Source of the DNA: Pisolithus tinctorius | Lineage: Eukaryota; Basidiomycota; Agaricomycetes; Boletales; Pisolithaceae | Reading direction: 5' to 3' | Length of the DNA: 64,000 bases | NCBI GenBank assembly: GCA_024663395.1 | Contig: JANFAH010000027.1 | Location: 496,001 to 560,000, forward strand | Part shown: one piece after another, positions 42,246 through 52,983 of the stretch | How positions within the stretch are numbered: the stretch's first letter is position 1 | Layout of the letters: every line of letters starts with the position of its first letter | Translations under genes and position numbers: made by a program | The notes under the pieces: model-generated | What the model was told of the DNA's origin: nothing | What the model saw: only the letters and a program-made list of their open reading frames with translations | The model's database searches: none

Positions 42246-43175
42246 CCTGGATGCTATCAGGCCAGGTCTGCAAACTCTTTGTCCTCAACAATCATACCGG
42301 ACTGTTAAGTCTGATCACATGAGATTTCCTTTCAGGGGAGATTATATTGGGGCACTGGTTGCATTGGGGCTCCTGCATTTTGTTTGTACTCATCATGTCA
42401 GAAAGTGTTGTGCAGATGACCATGGACAGTGGCATGTGCCACTTGTGTATTGACACTGCTGGTCCCAGCGATGTTGTTGCTATCAGCTACGAGTTTATTC
42501 GACGAGAATATATGCTGGACCATGTTACTATACACGAGGAATTTACTGCTGAGTCAGTGTACCCTAGATGATTGTTGTTGGTATGTCACGCAAACTCAGT
42601 GTGTGAGTTTGTGGAACAGTATCCTTTCTTGACATTGGAGGATATTAAATCCATTGTGGCATTTCACAGAGTGGTTCTGCTTTGTCATCTATGCCATCAG
42701 GGATGTGTTGATGCCCTCCACATTCACGAGTGTTTGGCTGCTTGTCTGTCGCTCAGGCTGTTGTATGTGTTTCAACAGCTTAAAACCACTCAGAGAGGGA
42801 GATGCCTCCTTCCTGCATTGCAATTGGCAACTTCACTTGAGTGAAATGTTTGCCCCCCATCCTCCACATCATCAAAGATTGCTCATACGTCGTCCTCTGA
42901 GCATGGAAACAACCACTCATACATCACAGTTATATCATCTACCATCCCACATAGAGAACATAAACAAGTGCTCCATAGACTTTTCTGTTCGATATTGCCC
43001 CCCCCCCACAGTCCTAATCTCTTACGTACACTTGGACACACTCCCACTCAATAGAATCCCATAAACTTGGACTTGCACTCACTCGATATAATGACCTGTA
43101 GAATCACTTGTAAATGTAAAGAACTACATCATGTGCTTTCCCCAAATGCATCCAGGAGCACCTGGAGGGCTTTGG
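42246..43175. other. 930-bp insertion in the left palindrome arm, unidentified
   Basis: The uninserted sequence is preserved in the right arm, which shows this block was added between CCTATT and TATTACATAATG with a 4-bp duplication TATT. The ends are CCTGGATGC... and ...GGGCTTTGG; a copy of GCATCCAGG lies 21 bases before the right end. Plus-strand frames of 74-136 codons overlap here, but none resembles a family I know. Confidence 0.6.
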
Positions 43176-43512
43176 TATTACATAATGATCACATGTCAGT
43201 TTCTCCCCAGAACACTTGGTTATGTAATGGGTCACATGACTGAACTCCTCATGTGATCACACCTCTAGCACTCTGCATTTGACTCAATCCATATCACATG
43301 ACCAGCAATGCCACCCCTATTCACATGCTGGGCATTTGTGGCTGTGCTAAAAATGCGAATTGCATCCCCACCCATTCAATTCTTGACATATGGATCTGAA
43401 TTTTTGTGTGTAGAATAGGCTACCATGTTGCTACACATTGTCAAGGCACAGGTGGTCTTGTCCAGCAGTTGCTGAGATATAATGGAAATGAAAATGCCAA
43501 CAAAACATCACA

Positions 43513-43987
43513 CATCAGGAAAATAACACTTTACTATTTTTGACTTTTTGTGACTAATGTGACTTTTTGGGAAGGAGTCTACTATCATTACCCATGTCCT
43601 GCAGGCATGGCTGCACTGTTCTTGGTGATTTTGGTCTTGTTCAAACCACCTAATTCATAGCTTTCAGTAGATACCACATACATTCAAATTGATGGAGGTT
43701 CCAAAGAGATATTGTGATTTTTCTCTCAGACAGTGTGCATCACACCAATGGCTCAATATCTCTGAATTTTCAGACATTTTCTAGTCTTCTTGGCTTAGAT
43801 ATATCATCACTTAGTTGTCTCAATACATTCTGTTCTCTTTTCATTCTTCAAAATGCTGTATATGGTCAAAAAAAAAGTACAGATAGTAGGTTCCTTCCCA
43901 AAAAGTCACAAATAGTCACAATAGTCACAAAAAAGTCAAAAAAAGTCACAAAAAGGTCAAAAATAGTAAAGTGTTAATTTCCTGATG
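43513..43987. mobile_element. 475-bp MITE in the left palindrome arm
   Basis: Begins CATCAGGAAAATAACACTTT and ends with the reverse complement (AAGTGTTAATTTCCTGATG). The TIRs continue for about 75 bp through GTCAAAAA/GTCACAAA units. The right arm of the palindrome gives the empty site and shows only CA duplicated. No coding sequence. Confidence 0.75.
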
Positions 43988-45516
43988 CACCATTCATCTC
44001 ACACATCCTTCATGCCATATCTGACACTTCAGAAGGGTTGGACACATGCATTTCAATTCATAGACAAAGTTTGGTGTCACCCCACTCAGATCTGAGAGAG
44101 CAAGATGCAAAATAAAGATTCAAGAGTGTGGGAAAATGGGGAAAAGTCCCAAAATAACATATGGAGATTTTGAAAACATATCAAAAATGTGGATTTGCAC
44201 ACATCACAGTGACCCTGCCAACCCCAGACTTTGGGTGAGAAATGCAGCAATATGGCCTGCCATGTTGGCACCATGTGCCTGGTGAGATATCCACATAAAC
44301 ATGTCAAAATTGCGAAAATGTGTGCAATGGTGTAGTGGTGCTGACCTTGCACTGGCATAAATCTCCCATTGTCTCAATGAGTCAAGTGTACCATTTCGCA
44401 TTTTTGACCATTTGCAGTGAGTATTACATCAGGCACTTGTTACCAATATTTTCCACCATGTCCCAATATCCCTCACCTAAGTTCTGGTAGTGGTAGCTTC
44501 ACTGTGGGATGTGCTGTGCTATGTTTTTGATATGTTTTCAAAATCTCCACTATTTTATTTTCTCTTTTCGAAGCTTTCCCACACTTCTGGGATCAGTATT
44601 TGGCTTGCTGTTCACTCAATTCTAAATGGATAAACTTGAAACTTTGGAAATGCATTGAAGGAATCTTCTTCAACCTTCCTGAAGTGTTAGATGTGGCATG
44701 AAGGATGTGTGAGATGAATGGTGTGATGTTTTGTTGGCATTTTCATTTCCATTATATCTCAGCAACTGCTGGACAAGACCACCTGTGCCTTGACAATGTG
44801 TAGCAACATGGTAGCCTATTCTACACACAAAAATTCAGATCCATATGTCAAGAATTGAATGGGTGGGGATGCAATTCGCATTTTTAGCATAGCCACAAAT
44901 GCCCAGCATGTGAATAGGGGTGGCATTGCTGGTCACGTGATATGGATTGAGTCACATGCAGAGTGCTAGAGGTGTGATCACATGAGGAGTTCAGTCATGT
45001 GACCCATTACATAACCAAGTGTTCTGGGGAGAAACTGACATGTGATCATTATGTAATAGGTTACATGATCTATGATTGTACCTTGTGATGTGACATTGAT
45101 TAAGTCACATGCATATTTTCCCTTGATCATGTGAAACATTACATAATAGAATGCTCCGGAGGATTACCATCACGTAATCATTAAGTAAAAATCACGTGAT
45201 CTAGGGTCATCTCTACTTATGTCACTCATCATGTGACCATCACATCTACTGGTCACATGCTCATCTGTATAGCCACAGTACAGGTGCAAATTATCAATAT
45301 TTGTGACAGGGTAACCCACTGTGGGAACATTCCAACCTGAATTTTTTTTCAAACACCGACAGAGGTTGTTACTCAGGGGCTTTGTCTATATTGGGATGTG
45401 GTAGTTGCCATGAATTCTGTAACTGCTTTTGTGGTAACTACCACATTGCTTGGTCAAAATCAGCAGACTCTGGTGCCAAGAACACTGTGTGGTCTAGTGC
45501 TTTCCTTCACAGCTGG

Positions 45517-46044
45517 TGTCATAGCCATGCCTCGACCCTGGCCGGACTTAGCCTCGCACTCATTCAGTCTGGCCTCAGCCTTGCCTGTCCCCTATCCCCA
45601 GTTAGTCTAGTGTGGTGAACACTGCTTTGCAGTGTCTGTCACTTCAGTTGAATCCTGCCTGGTCTTGTCCCTGGTCCACCCTGTACCAGTCTCCGTCACA
45701 TTAGTCATACATTACTAATCCTTGTCTTACCAATTGTCTTAGCAATCTTTGTGAGACTGGCATTACTGGTCTCCATACTATAGTTGTCTCTAGTATATAA
45801 ACTCATAGATACTTGGCCTGTACTTCCTCAGTCTGAAATCAACTAAGTTTACTCTGATAACCCTGCCTCAGGCCTCAGACTCGGACTGAGACCCATGCAA
45901 GGGAATAGTGCTGCAACCTCAGTCACTAAGTCCAAACAGTCCAACCATCTGTATCTTCGACTCCCCTCCTGATCCCGCCCCCTCAGCCTCATGCCCACTT
46001 CAGTCTCTGGTCTGGACTCAACCCAGACAATCACGAACTTGACA
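45517..46044 (+). repeat. 5' LTR of X (528 bp)
   Basis: TGTCATAGCC to GAACTTGACA. Sister copies are 61745-62267 and the solo LTR 30860-31377. Confidence 0.94.
45794..45839 (+). promoter_or_regulatory. LTR promoter of X: TATA box and presumed transcript start
   Basis: TATATAA at 45794-45800 lies about 30 bases upstream of AGTCTGAAAT (45830-45839). That decamer is the reverse complement of the PBS, so it should be at or near the mRNA 5' end if the element is self-primed. Confidence 0.65.
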
Positions 46045-46046
46045 GT

Positions 46047-46056
46047 ATTTCAGACT
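46047..46056 (+). promoter_or_regulatory. Primer-binding site of X
   Basis: ATTTCAGACT two bases after the LTR, exact complement of 45830-45839. Confidence 0.7.
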
Positions 46057-46082
46057 CACAACTTGTGTGGATCTAACTCATC

Positions 46083-47446
46083 ATGGCAACCAAGACTCGT
46101 TTCCAACCTCCCTGTGGCCACTCTGCCACCAACCCTGACTCTGCCTCAGCCAGTGGGGCTCGTTGTGAGATAGCACTAGCTGCGTTGGGCACCACTAGGC
46201 GCTCTCCAGGTCCTGTCAGTCCTTTCAGGGGCTTTTCAGCCTGGACATCTAATACTCCACACCACATTGTCCCACTGCTCCCATCCCCAAGGGTGACCCT
46301 GGTTATGATGATGATAACAACCCTAAAGATGATGACCCCAGTGATAATGGTCCCAGTGATGATAATCCAGAAGATAATGATCTGGAGGACGAACCGGACT
46401 TCCCCAATCTGGACACCGAGCCCACCATTACGGTTCTAGACAATCTTGCAGCGGCCATCAAACTGTTGGCTCGCAATGCCCACACTAGCCCTGAGTCCCC
46501 AAGCAGGACCAAGTTGTGCAAGCCTGACACTTTTGATGGAACCATCCCCAAGAAACTTCATGCTTTCTTTATCCAGTGTGAACTTAATTTCCAAGACCAT
46601 CCTCAGGCTTTCAGGACCAACTGTGCCAAGGTCATCTTTGCCCAATCTTACCTCAAGGGCATGGCTCTTGAATGGTTTGAGCCGGACTTGCTTGGACTCG
46701 ATGACCCTGATGACTGGCCTCTCTGGATGGACTCCTGGAGAGAGTTTGTCCTAGAGTTGCAAACTACTTTCGGCCCCCACAACCCCATTGCTGATGCTGA
46801 GAGCCAACTCGACCATCTACATATGAAGGATAGTCAGCACATTAATAAATATGTAGTGGACTTCAATCAGCTTGCTTCGCAAGTCCGAGGCTACAGAGAT
46901 GGTGTGCTGTGCCATCACTTCTACTCCAGCCTCCCAGACCAAATCAAAGATGAGGTCTGTCAGGTTGGCAAGCCCTGGACTCTTCACAAGCTCCACCACC
47001 TCACCCAGGAAATAGATGCACGCTATTGGGAGCACAAGGAAGAAATCCAACAGGCAAGTAAGCATCAGGGCTTGTCCTCCTCTGGTAACAACAAGTCTGG
47101 CAGCTCCAGCCACAACAATCAGCCCAAGACCGGCCAAGAGAAAGCCAAGACCAGCAACAATAGCAACTCCAGATCTCCCCCCAAACCGGCTTCATCAAAG
47201 CCACGTAACAATAATAACAGCAACTCATCTAAGCCTGAGCCTAGCAAACTTGGGAAGGATGGGAAGCTCACCCCAGAAGAACACAAGCGTCACATAGATG
47301 GAAACCTCTGCATGTTCTGCAGAGGGTCTGGACATTTCACTGACAAATGCCCCAAGAAAGCCAGAAAGGCCAAGGCTTGTGCTGCAGCTACCACCGAGGC
47401 CACACCAGCCTCAGGCTCGGGTTCTACCCCTGAGACAAAAAAATAG
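46083..47446 (+). pseudogene. Gag of X, one frameshift
   Basis: ATG 46083 (MATKTRFQPP). A frameshift near 46280 moves the reading into the frame used from there to the stop. Asp/Asn-rich acidic segment, capsid core (DTFDGTIPKKLHAFF; YLKGMALEWFEPDLL; TTFGPHNPIADAES; FYSSLPDQIKDEV), Asn/Ser/Lys-rich linker, knuckle CMFCRGSGHFTDKC, end ETKK-stop after seven As. Confidence 0.88.
47437..47446 (+). promoter_or_regulatory. Candidate -1 frameshift site at the gag/pol joint
   Basis: AAAAAAATAG: a run of seven As directly before the gag stop. Pol is open in the -1 frame from this run (IGSSSQDS...). The same A7-TAG is present in A2 (near 12684) and Y (52921-52930); B has A6-TTAG. Confidence 0.55.
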
Positions 47447-49835
47447 GTAGCAGCTCCCAGGACTCCACACAATCCAGGAGCTGCATTGACTCCAGATGTG
47501 CAAACTTGGAGGCTCGTCTCAATGCATCTGCTCTTTCCAGTCCAAACTCTTTGACCCCATATGTCACATTAGAAAACCCAGAATTACCTTGGCTTCATAC
47601 TTTAGTGGACTCTGGCTCCACCCATTGTTTTATAGATAATCAATTTGCTAATCAACATTCATTTACCCTGTACTTGGTCTCCCCAATCTGACTCTGGCTC
47701 TTTGATGGAACGTCCACTTTTACCATAACTCAAGCAGTAGATGTCAATATCTGCTTTGCATCTGGTGATGTCACCCTGGTAACCCTGTATCTAGCCCTGT
47801 TGGATTCTGAGTGTAAGATAGTCCTCGGACATGACTGGCTCACCCACTACAATCTGTTGATTGATTGGGTATTGGGCAGTCTAGCATTCTGGACTCCTGC
47901 ACAAGGATTGCCAACCCTGTCAACACCCCCTGTAAGCCTGGTCTCCACTGGCCTTCCTGACCCTGGTCCCAGTGACCAACCCAGCCTTGCGCCATCTGTA
48001 CCAGTCTCTGACTCCCTGGCTCACACCCCCCTGAAGGCCCCTCTTGTTTCCCTAATCAATGCAGCTGCCTTTGTGCACACCTGCAAACTAGAAGGGTCCA
48101 TCCAGTTCCAACTTCAGCTCCACCCCTCAGACTCAGCTCAAGCCTGATCAGCCTCAGCTTCCTCTCCTCTGGCCCTACCTAATGTCCTGGAAGAGTACCA
48201 CAACTTCGCTGATGTATTCAGCAAGGCCAAGGCCTTGGCACTCCCACCACACCGGGAGTATGACCTGAAGATAGAGCTCAAAGAAGGAACAACCCTGCCT
48301 CTCAGCACCATCTACTCACTGTCCCTGGTTGAGCTGCAAGCTCTCTGGACTTTCATCAATGAAAACCTCACCACCAGTTTCATTCAGCCTACCTCTTCCC
48401 CTTATGCTGCACCAGTCCTCTTTGTCAAAAAGAAGGACAGTTCCCTCCAGCTCTGTGTAGACTTCTGCAGCCTGAACAAAATCACTAAGAAGGACTGCTA
48501 CCCACTACTGCTCATCTCTGACCTCTTGGACTCACCAAGCCGAGTCAAGATCTATACTAAGATCAATCTCCGGCATGCCTACCACCTCATCCGGATTGCC
48601 CCAGGCGATGAGTGGAAGACCGCATTCTGGACTCAGTATGGCTCCTATGAGTGGTTAGTGATGCCCTTTGGCCTCACCAATGCTCCAGCCACCTTCCAAT
48701 GCTTCATGAACACCATCTTTGTGGATATGTTGGATGTATGCATAGTCATCTACTTAGATGACATCCTAATCTACTCTGGAGATAAGGAGTCTCACAAACA
48801 GCATGTCCGAGAGGTCCTCTGCCAGCTTCGGCTTCATGGCCTTTATGTGAAGCCAGAGAAATGTGAGTTTCACTCAGACTCAGTCGAATACCTCGGATTC
48901 CAACTTTCCCCTGCCAGCCTCACAATGTTGAAGGAAAAAGTCCAGACCATCTGCAGTTGGCCTGAGCCTCGCAAGGTCAAGGACATTCAATCTTCCCTCA
49001 GCTTTGCTAACTTCTATCGCCATTTTATCTTTAACTATTCAGACATCGTCATACCACTGACTTGGCTTACCCGCAAGGGGGCTCCTTGGAACTTCTCTGA
49101 GGAATGCCACTGGTCATTCAACAACCTCAAGGCCACCTTCACCACTGTGCCAGTCCTAACTCATTTCATCCCTGGGGTCCCCATCACTGTTGAGACCAAT
49201 GCTTCAGACTATGCCATCGCTGGTATTCTATCTATCACCTGTGGTGACGGCCAGATTCATCCAGTCGCCTTCTACTCCTGAACACTAACTGCCCCAGAGT
49301 TGAACTACAATACTCACAATAAGGAATTGCTTGCCATTTTTGAAGCATTCTGGACCTGGTGCCACTGCCTTGAGGGCTTGGCCTCACTGGTTGACATTGT
49401 TACTGATCACAAGAACCTTGAGTACTTCTCTACCTCTAAAGTACTCACCCACCACCAAGCCCACTGGTCAGAGTTCCTGTCTCAGTTCAATATGATCATT
49501 AGATTCAGACCCAGTAAGCTCAGGGCTAAGCCTGACACCCTAACTAGATGATGGGATGTCTACCCCAAAGAGGGGGATAGTGGCTATGCCTGAGTGAACC
49601 TGCAAAACCTGAGACTGGTCTTCACCCAGGAACAGCTAGTGGTCTCCCTTCACACAACCTACCTCAAGTACCCAGTCTTACAAGCAGTTGCACTAATGGA
49701 TATAGAAAAACTACACAATGATATACTGACTGCACTGCCAGATGACCTGGTCTCTCAAATCTGCCTGTCTGACATGTCTGATCCCCAGTGGTCAGTAGAT
49801 GACACCGGATTCCTTCAGCTTGATGGAAGGATCTA
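47443..49835 (+). pseudogene. Pol of X: protease, reverse transcriptase, RNase H, five TGA stops
   Basis: One continuous frame (-1 to gag) interrupted only by TGA at 47689, 48145, 49279, 49549 and 49591. Protease LVDSGSTHCFID (near 47610) and [67 protein letters not shown], catalytic IYLDDILIYSGD (near 48760), CEFHSDSVEYLGF. RNase H: VETNASDYAIAGIL (D of DAS changed to N), ELNYNTHNKELLAIFEAF, then IIRFRPSKLRAKPDTL. It breaks at GRIY where the Tc1-type element sits. Confidence 0.92.
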
Positions 49836-50848
49836 CAGTGGCTCAAAAAAGTGTCCCAATGTTGGGTGATTTTGGAAAGATTTGAGATTTATGAGAGAGC
49901 TGATAGGAATTGGTTTAAGCTCCTGCAGTACTGAAAATAGCATTAACCATTGCCTTGACAACAAGGGCTTGCTCATGTGATTTGGTTGTCATGGCACCAA
50001 GATACAACCATTTTAAAATGATATGTCATTGGGACACTTTTTTGAGCATGATGTTGTCAGTCATTATTTAGTAAATAACATAAGGATTTGACAACTTCTG
50101 AGGAATTTTGTGCTTCAACCCTGACTGATTATGTAATGTACATAATCCTGAGCCATGAAAATGGCATGGGTCCCACTCAGTTAACCCACTTCAAACAGTT
50201 TGGGAAGTGACAGGAGAGGAAAGGAGTGCACTTATTATATGGGTGGCCTGGATGGCATTTTTAGCTCTTCCAGAGGCCACACTGGAGACTATTCTCCTTC
50301 TGCCAGTAGAAGAAAGCTGGTAAGGATGTCCTAGTCTGAGGTTTTCCTCATCTAGCTGGAACTTTTTGATGATCCTGGCCACAGTAGAGCTCCCCAGACC
50401 AGTTGTAGAAGAGATTTGATGAGCAGAAAGGCCAGGTTCAGAAAGAAGATGGATATTTGCTCTAGCAGAGGCAACAATGCATTTCATGGTGAAGTAGGGT
50501 TAGCTGAGTGGGACCCAAGCCATTTTTATGGCTCATGATTATGTACATTACATAATCAGGCAAGGCTGAAGCACAAAATCCTTCAGAAGTTGTCAAATCC
50601 TTATGTTATTTACTAAATAATGACTGACAACATCATGCTCAAAAAAGTGTCCCAATGACATATCATTTTAAAATGGTTGTATCTTGGTGCCATGACAACC
50701 AAATCACATGAGCAAGCCCTTGTTGTCAAGGCAATGGTTAATTCTATTTTCGGTACTGCAGGAGCTTAAACCAATTCCTATCAGCTCTCTCATAAATCTC
50801 AAATCTTTCCAAAATCACCCAACATTGGGACACTTTTTTGAGCCACTG
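49836..50848. mobile_element. Tc1/mariner-type element with 345-bp inverted repeats
   Basis: TIRs 49836-50180 and 50504-50848 start CAGTGGCTCAAAAAAGTGTC and match over 345 bp with about ten differences. The target TA is duplicated (49834-49835 and 50849-50850). Removing the element restores the X frame (GRIY then VPDSNDLCLRVL). Each TIR also holds an inner copy of the outer motif (GCTCAAAAAAGTGTCCCAATG-like, near 50024-50050 and 50637-50660). The 323-bp core is almost entirely one short ORF. Confidence 0.95.
50191..50487 (-). CDS. 98-aa helix-turn-helix remnant of a Tc1-type transposase
   Basis: ATG 50487 to a stop at 50191, filling the core of the TIR element. Residues 15-45 resemble the Tc1/Tc3 paired-type HTH (LSAHQISSTTGLGSSTVARI), followed by a second helical unit (LRLGHPYQLSSTGRRRIVSS). 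The DDE catalytic part is absent. An intact DNA-binding half between intact TIRs could bind them as a repressor, but that is inference; it may simply be the residue of an internal deletion. Confidence 0.75.
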   Translation of the reverse strand: MKCIVASARANIHLLSEPGLSAHQISSTTGLGSSTVARIIKKFQLDEENLRLGHPYQLSSTGRRRIVSSVASGRAKNAIQATHIISALLSSPVTSQTV

Positions 50849-51031
50849 TACATACCAGACTCAAATGATCTCTGCCTTAGGGTCTTGTGGCTTAAGCATG
50901 ACCACCCCCTGTCTGGCCATTTCAGCCAAAACCGCACCCTAGAGCTCATACAGCATGAGTATACCTGGCCCAGCCTCAGGACAATCATCAAAGACTATGT
51001 CCGGTCTTGCACAGCCTGCCCTCAGGCTAAG
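50849..51031 (+). pseudogene. Integrase zinc-binding module of X (between two insertions)
   Basis: YVPDSNDLCLRVLWLKHDHP, LSGHFSQNRTLELIQHEYTW, then KDYVRSCTACPQAK: the HHCC module is complete. Element Y follows at 51032; the frame resumes at 59192. Confidence 0.92.
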
Positions 51032-51519
51032 TGTCATATACCGGGAAACCTGTGGGTCGGTCTTAGGTTCAAAATGCCGGGTCAACGCCAACTGCCAAAA
51101 TGAGCTCTGTTTTCTTACTATACTTTTCTAGTTAGGCTCTGTACTGCCCTCACTTGTGCCGGGGCAGTGTCTGTCTTCGGCTCTCCAATCCCTGCCTTCT
51201 CGTTTAAACCTTTAGTTAGTTCTTTGCACAGCTATTTAGTTCCTCACTGGTAACCCTGGCCTTCGGGTTGCCAGTCTTCGGTATATATACTCTACATACG
51301 TTGTACTTTGTTCCTTAGTCTGAATATCAACTTAGTTCACCCCAAGTCCCCAGCTTAAGCCCAAGTTGACCCTTGGCTTTCGCTCCTGATCCCCCCTTGG
51401 CTTTCTCTGACTTCAACCTGGCTTGCACAAGGGTCTAGCACATGAGCTAAGACCAAGGGTTGTTGCACCCGATGCTCGGCCTTTGGCCTTCGACCCCCGA
51501 CCCAGTCACAGACTTAACA
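51032..51519 (+). repeat. 5' LTR of Y (488 bp)
   Basis: TGTCATATACCGGGAAACC to GACTTAACA. The partner is 58699-59186, same length, differing mainly by CG/TG/CA transitions. Confidence 0.95.
51282..51327 (+). promoter_or_regulatory. LTR promoter of Y: TATA box and presumed transcript start
   Basis: TATATATA (51282-51289) about 28 bases upstream of AGTCTGAATAT (51317-51327), the exact complement of the Y PBS. Confidence 0.65.
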
Positions 51520-51521
51520 GT

Positions 51522-51532
51522 ATATTCAGACT
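51522..51532 (+). promoter_or_regulatory. Primer-binding site of Y
   Basis: ATATTCAGACT two bases after the LTR. It pairs over 11 bases with 51317-51327. Compared with X, both partners changed (AAAT/ATTT in X, AATAT/ATATT in Y). Confidence 0.72.
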
Positions 51533-51559
51533 CCCACTTGTGCAAGTCACTCACCACCC

Positions 51560-52930
51560 ATGACCAGAACTTGCACCCAAGCTCGAGCAGACCGCGCTTT
51601 AGAATCTGCCTCTGCCTTGAGACCAACCCAACCCAAAACCTCAGACGACCTTTGCTGCCAGTCAGCCCTCAGTTCCCTTGCCAGTCACCACCGGACTTCT
51701 GCAGTCATGCAGCAGTTCCAAGGATTCTCAGCCTGTCATTCTGGTACTGCACCGGCTTCCAATGACCGAGGTACACCAACACCAGCTGGTCGTCGACCTC
51801 CTGCTCCCTTTGGTAACCCCGGAGGTGATGGTGATGATGACCCAGACGACTCTGACCATCACTCCAGTGATGACGACAATGATAACAACGATGATCCTTT
51901 CGGGCCTAATCCCGAGGAAGGTGAACACAAGGAAACTGAAGGAAACCTACAGCTAAGGGTCTTAGACAGCCTTGCCAGGGCCATACAGTCCCTCGCCTGG
52001 TCTTCCTGCTGAGACACCGAAGGAAGCTCAGGATCAGCCAAGGTCTGAGAGCCAGACACCTTCGATGGCACTGACGCAAAGAAGCTCCGACAGTTCCTCG
52101 TCCAGTGCAAGTTAACTTTCCAGAACAAACCCCAAACCTTCTGCGATGACTGCCGAAAGGTAACCTTCGCTCAATCCTACCTCAAGGGAATGGCACTCAA
52201 ATGGTTCAAGCCAGACCTTCTTCTCACTGGTGAACCTGAGGACCCACCCCTGTGGATGGACAGCTGGCACGAGTTTGTCATTGAACTCCAGTCGACCTTT
52301 GGCCCCCATGACCCGGTAGCAGAAGCCGAGAGTCAGCTCGACCACCTAACCATGAAAGAAACCCACCGCATCAATAAATACATGGTCGAGTTCAATAGGC
52401 TAGCTACCCAGGTCCGGGGATACGGCGATGGGGCTCTCCGCCACATCTTCTATGCCGGTCTCCCTGACCGAATCAAAGACGAGATAAGCCAGGTAGGCAA
52501 ACCCTGCACCCTTGAGGACCTTCGCTGTCTAGCTCAGGACATAGATGCCTGCTACTGGGAACGACACGAGGAGGTCCAACGCCAGAACCAGTCTTCCAGT
52601 AACCAGAACTTGTCAAAGACCGGCAATAAAGACTCAAACACCAACAAAGGGAAAACCTTGGCATCCAACACCTCCCAGTCCCCTGCTACACCAAAGACCA
52701 GCAGTACCAACGCTGGGTCTTCAAAGCCCGAAACAGCCAGCAACAAACTCGGCAAGGATGGAAAGTTAACAGCTGCCAAGCAAAAGCGACGTTTCGACCT
52801 AAAGCTCTGCATGTTCTGTGGAGGGGATGGTCATGTAGCCAAGGAATGCCCCAAGAAGGTGGCCAAAGCTAGAGCAGCTGCGGCAGCTCTGGAAGCCACA
52901 CTGGAGGCCTCCACCGAGGCAAAAAAATAG
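51560..52930 (+). pseudogene. Gag of Y, two TGA stops
   Basis: ATG 51560 in one frame to 52930, interrupted by TGA at 52010 and at 52047 (before EPDTFDG). N-terminal variable part, Asp/Asn-rich acidic stretch, core (DTFDGTDAKKLRQFL; YLKGMALKWFKPDLL; STFGPHDPVAEAES; FYAGLPDRIKDEI), basic linker, knuckle CMFCGGDGHVAKEC, A7-TAG end. Confidence 0.9.
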
Positions 52931-52983
52931 TTGGCGGTCCTTAGAACCTCGCACACCCCAAGGACCATGTTGACTCTGGTGGT

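Larger units (their letters stand above)
41835..45464. mobile_element. Giant imperfect palindrome (foldback-type element)
   Basis: The left arm starting GCTGATTTTGACCAA (41835) is repeated in reverse complement on the right, ending at 45464. The arms align almost to the middle (left to about 44190, right from about 44515), leaving a loop of about 320 bp. The left arm holds two insertions, 42246-43175 and 43513-43987. Without them the element is about 2.2 kb with arms of about 950 bp. Arms differ mainly by transitions. No coding frame spans it and the outer ends show no clear TSD. RNA from it would fold into a long hairpin. Confidence 0.8.

Noticed and set aside
43850..43980. Array of GTCACAAA / GTCAAAAA units, considered as a CRISPR-like or satellite array
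   Set aside because: Units are irregular and short and lie in the terminal inverted repeat of a MITE; there are no spacers.
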